From HGM11368 sp051883415 (GTDB lineage Bacteria > Bacillota > Clostridia > Christensenellales > UBA3700), in assembly GCA_051883415.1 (NCBI GenBank), contig JBJETR010000064.1:22165-86164 (forward strand): a DNA stretch of 64,000 nt, read 5' to 3'. The translations under genes and the position numbers were made by a program. Shown here piece after piece: positions 58,910 to 64,000 of the stretch (position 1 is the stretch's first letter; every line of letters starts with the position of its first letter). The notes under the pieces are model-generated. The model had not been told where the DNA came from, made no database searches, and saw nothing but the letters and a program-made list of their open reading frames with translations.

Positions 58910-60274
58910 ATGGAAAGAGATGAAAAAGGTAGAATAATAATCAACAAGCCCGTAATGATAGCTATTATAACCGCAAGCGTAATTTTACTTGCGACGATAG
59001 CAACTTTGGCGATATTTTTGGGATTGTCGAGTAGCCAAAATCAAAAGTGGCTAAGGCAAGCCAACGGACAATATCAACAGGCGTACTACGACTTGGTAGA
59101 CGAGTTTTTGACTATGGAAACCAACCTCTCGAAATTGAGAGTGGTAGGTTCGGAAGGTCTACAACAACAACTATTGCTCGATACGGCGTTGTCGGCGCAG
59201 TCGGCGGTATGCGACTTGACGACGATATCTTCGTCGGAGCAAGACCTTAGCGAATTGATAAAATACTGCAATCAAGTGGGTGACTATTGTCAATATGCTT
59301 TCAAAAAGATAAGCAACGGATCTACACTTAGCGAGCAAGAGCAGGAGACGCTCGGACAGCTGTACGAGATGACTTACAGTATATCCAAAGGACTGACGTC
59401 GGTTAGTGCTTCGCTTACCTCGAAGGGTGACTTTGTGTTGGGACTTAACAAGGTCAACGACGGCTTTTCCGATATGCTGCTGCAATTCAACAACGGCTCC
59501 TTCAAATATCCGTCACTCATCTACGACGGAGCATTTAGCGATTCGCTGGTAGACAAGCAGCCTAAGATGATTGTCGGTGACGATATAGATCCCAACCAAG
59601 CAAGGGCGTATATAGTCAAAGCCCTCAGCGGGTATGAATTGTCCGACTATACTTTCGTCTATCAAAACGATAACAAATTTTCCACTTATTTCTACGACTT
59701 CAAGACCAAGTCGGGCGAGTCGGGTACGATAGAGATAGCCAAACAAGGCGGTATGACGATAATGTGGAATATCAATTCTGCAGTCGACAACCCCGTTATG
59801 TCCAAAGAACAAGGCGTCCAAGTGGCGGAAAGCTATTGTCAAGATATCGGGCTTGACAATATGAAAGCGGTATGGGCGTGCGTAAGCAACAGTATGTTGT
59901 ACGTTAATATGTGCTATGAAAAGGAGGGGGTAATATGCTATCCCGATATGGTCAAAATCAAAGTTTCGCTAGAGAGTGGTAAAGTGGTGGGCTACGAAGC
60001 GCTCAACTATTGCTTCAATCACGATTCGTCACGCAAGATAGAAGAAGTGGGGGTATCCATGTCGACCGTACAAGGATACGACTATCGAGGCTTGCAAGTC
60101 GAGAGTATAAGACTAGCCATTATACCTACCGACGGCGGTGGCGAAAAGTTGACCTATGAAGTATACGGGAAATTGAACGAATTAGACTTTTACGTTTATC
60201 TTGACGCTCTGGACGGCAAGCAAATCAAGATTTTACAAGTTATCGACAGCGATGAAGGAGAATTGCTGATGTGA
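58910..60274 (+). CDS. ypeB: Germination protein YpeB
   Basis: 454-aa partner needed to place and stabilise SleB in the dormant spore. One N-terminal membrane helix (about 16-38), a helical N-terminal domain (about 45-200, QYQQAYYDLVDEFLTMETNLSKLRVVGSEGLQQQLLLDT), and C-terminal PepSY-like domains (about 240-454). ATG 58910 is chosen because AGGTGA precedes it; the longer in-frame opening overlaps sleB. The sleB-ypeB pair is conserved in spore-formers; here spoIIR is placed in front of it. Confidence 0.93.
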   Translation: MERDEKGRIIINKPVMIAIITASVILLATIATLAIFLGLSSSQNQKWLRQANGQYQQAYYDLVDEFLTMETNLSKLRVVGSEGLQQQLLLDTALSAQSAVCDLTTISSSEQDLSELIKYCNQVGDYCQYAFKKISNGSTLSEQEQETLGQLYEMTYSISKGLTSVSASLTSKGDFVLGLNKVNDGFSDMLLQFNNGSFKYPSLIYDGAFSDSLVDKQPKMIVGDDIDPNQARAYIVKALSGYELSDYTFVYQNDNKFSTYFYDFKTKSGESGTIEIAKQGGMTIMWNINSAVDNPVMSKEQGVQVAESYCQDIGLDNMKAVWACVSNSMLYVNMCYEKEGVICYPDMVKIKVSLESGKVVGYEALNYCFNHDSSRKIEEVGVSMSTVQGYDYRGLQVESIRLAIIPTDGGGEKLTYEVYGKLNELDFYVYLDALDGKQIKILQVIDSDEGELLM

Positions 60275-60277
60275 GTG

Positions 60278-60308
60278 TATACGGCAAGCGAAAAGCTTGC
60301 CGTATATT
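60278..60308 (+). terminator. Terminator after ypeB
   Basis: 12-bp perfect stem TATACGGCAAGC/GCTTGCCGTATA (60278-60289, 60295-60306) with a GAAAA loop; T tail short. Confidence 0.8.
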
Positions 60309-60376
60309 AAAATTTGTTTGTAAACGATAGCATTTTTTATACTTTGCAAAAATATATTTTTACAAGACGAAAACCC

Positions 60377-60405
60377 TTGATATATTTATTCAAAGATGTT
60401 ACAAT
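60377..60405 (+). promoter_or_regulatory. Predicted promoter of the leader ORF-prs unit
   Basis: TTGATA (60377-60382), 17-bp spacer, TACAAT (60400-60405); predicted start about 60412. Confidence 0.75.
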
Positions 60406-60432
60406 ATAACCATAAAAAGTCTCAGAGGATTT

Positions 60433-60561
60433 ATGATTTCTTACGGCGACAGCGGCAATATTCATTTATCTAGGACAAGCGGACAGGTTTGTCAGTCTTT
60501 TGTTTTGCAACCTTTTTTTGATACTACAACTAAGTTAAATATATTACGGAGGCACAAATGA
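60433..60561 (+). CDS. 42-aa leader ORF overlapping the prs start
   Basis: Short frame from ATG 60433 with AGAGGA upstream, beginning MISYGDSGNIHLSRTSGQ and ending LNILRRHK. Its stop TGA shares the sequence ATGA with the prs ATG (4-bp overlap), the classical layout for translational coupling. The prs ribosome site GGAGG lies inside its last codons. Its residues match no family known to me. It begins about 20 nt after the predicted transcription start. It may be a coupled leader peptide rather than a functional protein, or a chance open frame. Confidence 0.5.
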   Translation: MISYGDSGNIHLSRTSGQVCQSFVLQPFFDTTTKLNILRRHK

Positions 60562-61760
60562 AACCTTTTTTTGAGTCAGTTTTCAACTTTGACAAAGAGG
60601 TATCCAACATGGCTATTATTGCGCTGGACGGCGCAAAAGAATTGGGGGCGAAGGTTGACTATTATCTCGTCAATCTCTACAACAACGACATCAAAAGATA
60701 TAACAAAAACGTCCCTGAAAAAAAGACCTTCTTGCTCAACAACGTATGTCCTAGATTTACTACAGGCGACGGCAAGGGTATGATCAACGATACCATAAGA
60801 GGTAAAGATTTGTTTATTCTCGTCGACGTGGGCAACTATTCTAAGACCTACAATATGTTTGGAGTGCTCAACAGAATGTCCCCCGACGACTATTACGCCG
60901 ACCTCAAACGTATAATATCGGCAGCAGGTGGTAAGGCAAAGTCTATGACTGTAGTTATGCCAAGCCTTTACGGTGGCAGACAACATAGAAGGAACGCAAG
61001 AGAATCTCTCGATTGCGCTCAAATGCTCAGAGAATTGGAGACGATGGGTGTCAGCGGAGTTATCACTTTCGACGCACACGATCCTCGCGTTCAGAACGCC
61101 GTTCCTCTCATGGGCTTTGACAACTTCCTTCCTACCTATCAAATTCTCAAAGCTTTGCTCAAGGCTTATCCCGAGGTCAATATTGACAAAAACAACTTTA
61201 TGGTTGTCAGCCCTGACGAAGGCGCAATGGGAAGAAATATATATTACGCATCGGTTTTGGGTATAGATTTGGGTATGTTCTACAAGCGTCGTGATACCTC
61301 GACGGTAGTCAACGGACGTAACCCTATCGTAGCTCACGAGTATATCGGTAACGACGTAAGAGACAAGGATATCTTCGTAGCCGACGATATCATCGCAACG
61401 GGCGACAGTATGCTCAAGCTTTGTACCGAACTCAAAGAGAGAGGTTGTGGCAAAATCTTCCTTACCGCAACTTATGCCCTGTTTACCGAAGGCGTAGAAA
61501 AATTCGAAAAGGCGTACAAGGACGGTTTGTTTACCGCCGTGCTCAGCACCAATCTCACCTACACGCCTGACGAAGTCAAGTCCAGACCTTGGTTCGTACA
61601 AGCAGATTTGTCCAAGTTTATGGCATACATAATTGCTGCCGTGGACCAAAACAAGTCTTTGTCGACCTTGCTTGATCCGCATGACAAAATCAAAGAACTT
61701 ATCGAGAAGTTCAATCAAAATAAACCACAACAACTCAGTTTTGACGTGGACGAGGAGTAA
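60558..61760 (+). CDS. prs: Ribose-phosphate pyrophosphokinase (long form)
   Basis: 400-aa PRPP synthase that makes phosphoribosyl pyrophosphate from ribose 5-phosphate and ATP for nucleotide, His and Trp synthesis. Seen: MPSLYGGRQHRRNARESLDCAQMLRELETMG (PRPP synthase core), GVITFDAHDPRVQNAVPL, SPDEGAMGRN, and the PRPP-binding loop DDIIATGDSM (about 275-284). It is longer than the usual ~315 residues, with extra N- and C-terminal parts, as in the long variant found in many Clostridia. GGAGG precedes the ATG. Followed 2 bp later by an MBL-fold gene. Confidence 0.93.
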   Translation: MKPFFESVFNFDKEVSNMAIIALDGAKELGAKVDYYLVNLYNNDIKRYNKNVPEKKTFLLNNVCPRFTTGDGKGMINDTIRGKDLFILVDVGNYSKTYNMFGVLNRMSPDDYYADLKRIISAAGGKAKSMTVVMPSLYGGRQHRRNARESLDCAQMLRELETMGVSGVITFDAHDPRVQNAVPLMGFDNFLPTYQILKALLKAYPEVNIDKNNFMVVSPDEGAMGRNIYYASVLGIDLGMFYKRRDTSTVVNGRNPIVAHEYIGNDVRDKDIFVADDIIATGDSMLKLCTELKERGCGKIFLTATYALFTEGVEKFEKAYKDGLFTAVLSTNLTYTPDEVKSRPWFVQADLSKFMAYIIAAVDQNKSLSTLLDPHDKIKELIEKFNQNKPQQLSFDVDEE

Positions 61761-61762
61761 TT

Positions 61763-62419
61763 ATGAAAATTCAATGGTTGGGGCACTCTTGTTTCAAGCT
61801 CGAGGAATCGACGGGAACGACTGTTGTAGCAGACCCGTACAACCCGAAAAAGGTAGGCATTGACCTACCGAAAATCAAAGCAGACGTGGTGACGATATCG
61901 CACAATCACGCAGACCACAACTGTACCGACAATATTGAGGAGGGATATATCAAACTCAATCAGGCGGGACTGTGGGAAGTCAACGGAGTAGAAGTCGTGT
62001 CTTTGCAGAGCTATCACGACGAGACCGCCGGCGACAAAAGAGGAGAAAACTTTATCTTCAAATACCGTATGGATGGTGTGGACCTCTGCCACATGGGTGA
62101 CATAGGGGAGCCAATCAATCCTATATTAGGCGAGTCTATCGGTTCGGTCGACGTATTGATGATACCTGTTGGCGGTACTTATACCATCAACGCCGAGCAA
62201 GCGAAAGAATACGTAGATTTTCTAATGCCTGACGTAGTGATACCTATGCACTTTAAGACGCCTAGTAGCGAGATTGACGTCGACAAGATTGACGATTTTC
62301 TCGATTTGTTTGAAGAAGAACAACTCATCAAGGTTGACGGAGATACCTTTGAGTTCGATAGAGAATTTTTTGACGGCGAAAGCACCAGAGTTATACTTTT
62401 TAACGCAGATAAGTTTTAA
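61763..62419 (+). CDS. MBL-fold metal-dependent hydrolase (UPF0173-like)
   Basis: 218-aa metallo-beta-lactamase-fold protein. Starts MKIQWLGHSCFKLE, with the metal-binding H-x-H-x-D-H as HNHADH (47-52), a further conserved GDIG (MGDIGEP) and a late His in IPMHFKTP. Relatives are annotated as L-ascorbate-6-phosphate-lactonase-like or UPF0173 hydrolases; the true substrate is usually unknown. It lies 2 bp after prs with GAGGAG in the prs end, so it is translated from the same mRNA. Confidence 0.9.
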   Translation: MKIQWLGHSCFKLEESTGTTVVADPYNPKKVGIDLPKIKADVVTISHNHADHNCTDNIEEGYIKLNQAGLWEVNGVEVVSLQSYHDETAGDKRGENFIFKYRMDGVDLCHMGDIGEPINPILGESIGSVDVLMIPVGGTYTINAEQAKEYVDFLMPDVVIPMHFKTPSSEIDVDKIDDFLDLFEEEQLIKVDGDTFEFDREFFDGESTRVILFNADKF

Positions 62420-62448
62420 TTTACCCATTTAATTTACAACCGAAGACG

Positions 62449-62473
62449 CTATGAGCCTCGATGAGGCTCATAG
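62449..62473 (+). promoter_or_regulatory. 11-bp perfect stem-loop before rho
   Basis: CTATGAGCCTC/GAGGCTCATAG (62449-62459, 62463-62473) with a 3-nt loop GAT. There is no T tract after it (AGGTCATTATATATAAT follows), so it is a poor intrinsic terminator. A TATAAT at 62485-62490 just downstream may be a separate rho promoter -10. It could protect the 3' end of the prs-MBL mRNA or regulate rho. Confidence 0.55.
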
Positions 62474-62502
62474 AGGTCATTATATATAATCAGGAGGTTT
62501 TT

Positions 62503-64000
62503 ATGCCCAAAAAGAAAGTTGCATTGACCGATGAAGAAATGAAAAATAAGATTTTTTCCGAAAAGGAACTTTTTTCATCAACGATATTCGTTTTGAGAAG
62601 AATTGCTACGCTCAAATACGTCAAGTCGCCGACTAGTAAGAAAAAAGCCGAGTTGGTAGAAGCTATTATCGACAAGCAAAGACAGCAAGTCGAAGCGCAA
62701 AAGAGCGGTGACGAACAGCCTCGCGCAAAGGTTGTTAGACGTGCCGGTCGCTATTGCCAAACTCAAGTACCTACCGTCAATTACAAAGAAGAGAGTATTT
62801 TTCCTTTGCCACCCGTCAAACCCATTATGGTTGCCGACGTCAATAAGGGCGGAGATTTTGGCTATAGCACTTTTAGCACCGAAGAGATGTTGGAGAGGGG
62901 CGAGTGCGAGCGTAAGAGCGGTATACTAGAAATACTTGCCGACGGATACGGCTTCTTGAGAGCAGAAAATTGCGAATATAGCAACAAAGATACTTACGTG
63001 TCCAACAAAATAATCAAGACGCTTGGATTGAGAATGGGCGATATGGTCGAGGCTATCGCCAAGAAAAATGCCGAAAACAAACCGCCGGCAGTCATCGAAG
63101 TAGAAAAGGTCAACGGACTTGCTCCGACGAGTCTGCGCAATAGACCATACTTTGACAAGATGACGCCGATTTATCCCGATAGTAGACTCAAGCTGGAGGT
63201 CAGTGGAAGAAACAACGACTTCGCCATAAGATGCATAGACCTAATTGCCCCAATAGGCAAGGGGCAGAGAGCAATGATTGTTTCTCCGCCTAAGGCAGGT
63301 AAGACGACTTTGCTCAAGAAGATTGCCACGGCTATCACCGAAAATTACCCGGAGGTTGAGCTATTCGTATTGCTCGTGGACGAAAGACCGGAAGAAGTGA
63401 CGGACATGCAGAGGTCAATCAAAGGCGAGGTGATATATTCTACCTTTGACGAAACGCCGGAGCACCATTGCAAGGCGGCGGAACTATTGATAGAAAAAGC
63501 CAAGAGATACGTCGAAACGGGAAAGGACGTGGTAATTATCATGGACTCTTTGACACGTCTTGCTCGTGCTTACAACCTCACCGTCGCACCTACCGGCAGA
63601 ACGTTGTCGGGCGGTATCGATCCGGGAGCGTTGCATCCGCCAAAGAGATTTTTCGGTAGTGCAAGAAATATCGAAAACGGTGGTTCTTTGACTATTATCG
63701 CTACGGCACTCGTAGACACGGGCAGTCGTATGGACGAGGTAATTTACGAAGAATTTAAGGGTACGGGCAATATGGAAATTCACCTCGATAGAAAACTTTC
63801 CGAGAGAAGAATTTTCCCTGCCATAGACCTCAATCGTTCTAGTACCAGAAGGGAAGACTTGCTCTTGTCGCCTCAAGAACTAGGCGGTGTGTGGGCGATA
63901 AGAAGAATGTTGTCGGGTGGTGAAAATGCCGAGATGACGGAACAGCTCTTCAATATGATAGTCAAGACCAAGACCAATGAAGAGTTTATCGACCAACTCA
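62503..64000 (+). CDS. rho: Transcription termination factor Rho, 3' end beyond window
   Basis: 499 codons are visible and the frame is still open at the window end. Lys-rich N-terminal region with a Rho_N-like part (LRRIATLKYVKSPTSKKKAELVEAI, about 34-58), a linker to about 145, then the RNA-binding cold-shock-type domain (about 148-220, GILEILADGYGFLRAEN). The RecA-like ATPase follows: Walker A S-P-P-K-A-G-K-T (261-268), Walker B VVIIMDSLTRLARAYN, Q/R-loop regions GGSLTIIATALVDTGSRMDEVIYEEFKGTGN. Rho is the hexameric helicase that ends transcripts. ATG 62503 has CAGGAGG upstream. Confidence 0.96.
   Translation, partial: MPKKKVALTDEEMKNKIFSEKELFSSTIFVLRRIATLKYVKSPTSKKKAELVEAIIDKQRQQVEAQKSGDEQPRAKVVRRAGRYCQTQVPTVNYKEESIFPLPPVKPIMVADVNKGGDFGYSTFSTEEMLERGECERKSGILEILADGYGFLRAENCEYSNKDTYVSNKIIKTLGLRMGDMVEAIAKKNAENKPPAVIEVEKVNGLAPTSLRNRPYFDKMTPIYPDSRLKLEVSGRNNDFAIRCIDLIAPIGKGQRAMIVSPPKAGKTTLLKKIATAITENYPEVELFVLLVDERPEEVTDMQRSIKGEVIYSTFDETPEHHCKAAELLIEKAKRYVETGKDVVIIMDSLTRLARAYNLTVAPTGRTLSGGIDPGALHPPKRFFGSARNIENGGSLTIIATALVDTGSRMDEVIYEEFKGTGNMEIHLDRKLSERRIFPAIDLNRSSTRREDLLLSPQELGGVWAIRRMLSGGENAEMTEQLFNMIVKTKTNEEFIDQL

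Noticed and set aside
60307..60432. Riboswitch in front of prs
   Set aside because: The gap contains a promoter and only about 20 nt of leader before the small ORF, too short for a known aptamer.

Overview
The window is a bacterial chromosome segment from an endospore-forming member of the Firmicutes, probably an uncultured gut Clostridia lineage. The evidence is spoIIR, sleB, ypeB, a SipL-like DUF3794/LysM protein next to veg, sigma-A type promoters (TTGACA-17-TATAAT), AGGAGG ribosome sites, and surface proteins with MBG, InlB-B and BspA-like leucine-rich repeats. No rRNA, CRISPR array, transposase or phage gene was seen. One tRNA is present, tRNA-Ser(GCU).

Layout. 1-4.4 kb: small housekeeping and stress genes (EamA-type transporter end, GtrA, MscL, cupins, ferredoxin, amidase-domain protein, orphan response regulator). 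5-26 kb: one operon of three giant exported proteins (2618, 1855 and 2375 aa) plus a 165-aa lipoprotein, closed by a strong terminator; this is the most distinctive part of the window. 26-33.8 kb: two overlapping FAD oxidoreductase genes, a membrane-anchored LRR protein, a 49-aa membrane protein, and a divergent SDR/DEAD-box helicase pair. 33.9-39 kb: a regulator-potABCD polyamine uptake operon on the minus strand. 39.2-50.5 kb: secreted hydrolase, XRE regulator, a 2277-aa InlB/LRR lipoprotein, and a DUF4838 lipoprotein. 50.6-51.6 kb: a small RHH-like gene and a patch littered with tRNA-Ser fragments beside the tRNA gene. 51.7-64 kb: SGNH hydrolase, ktrB-ktrA potassium uptake, veg-sipL-ispE, spoIIR-sleB-ypeB, prs, an MBL-fold hydrolase and the start of rho.

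Themes. (1) Cell-envelope investment: about 33 kb codes for exported anchored proteins, held by lipobox cysteines or C-terminal membrane helices followed by lysines; no LPXTG motif or sortase was noticed. (2) At least six genes appear to give leaderless mRNAs: a -10 hexamer ends exactly 6 nt before the ATG, with a -35-like hexamer 17 bp upstream and no Shine-Dalgarno; a GTG-started gene is a seventh candidate. (3) A TCGATACGTATCGA palindrome family recurs in six intergenic gaps, some copies flanked by A/T tracts so that they can act as two-way terminators. (4) Three regulator genes (RHH, divergent XRE, XRE-cupin) each have inverted repeats at or near the predicted transcription start of an adjacent promoter.

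All functional names come from reading protein motifs by eye; no database search was run. Domain boundaries are approximate, and promoters and operators are predictions from consensus and spacing.
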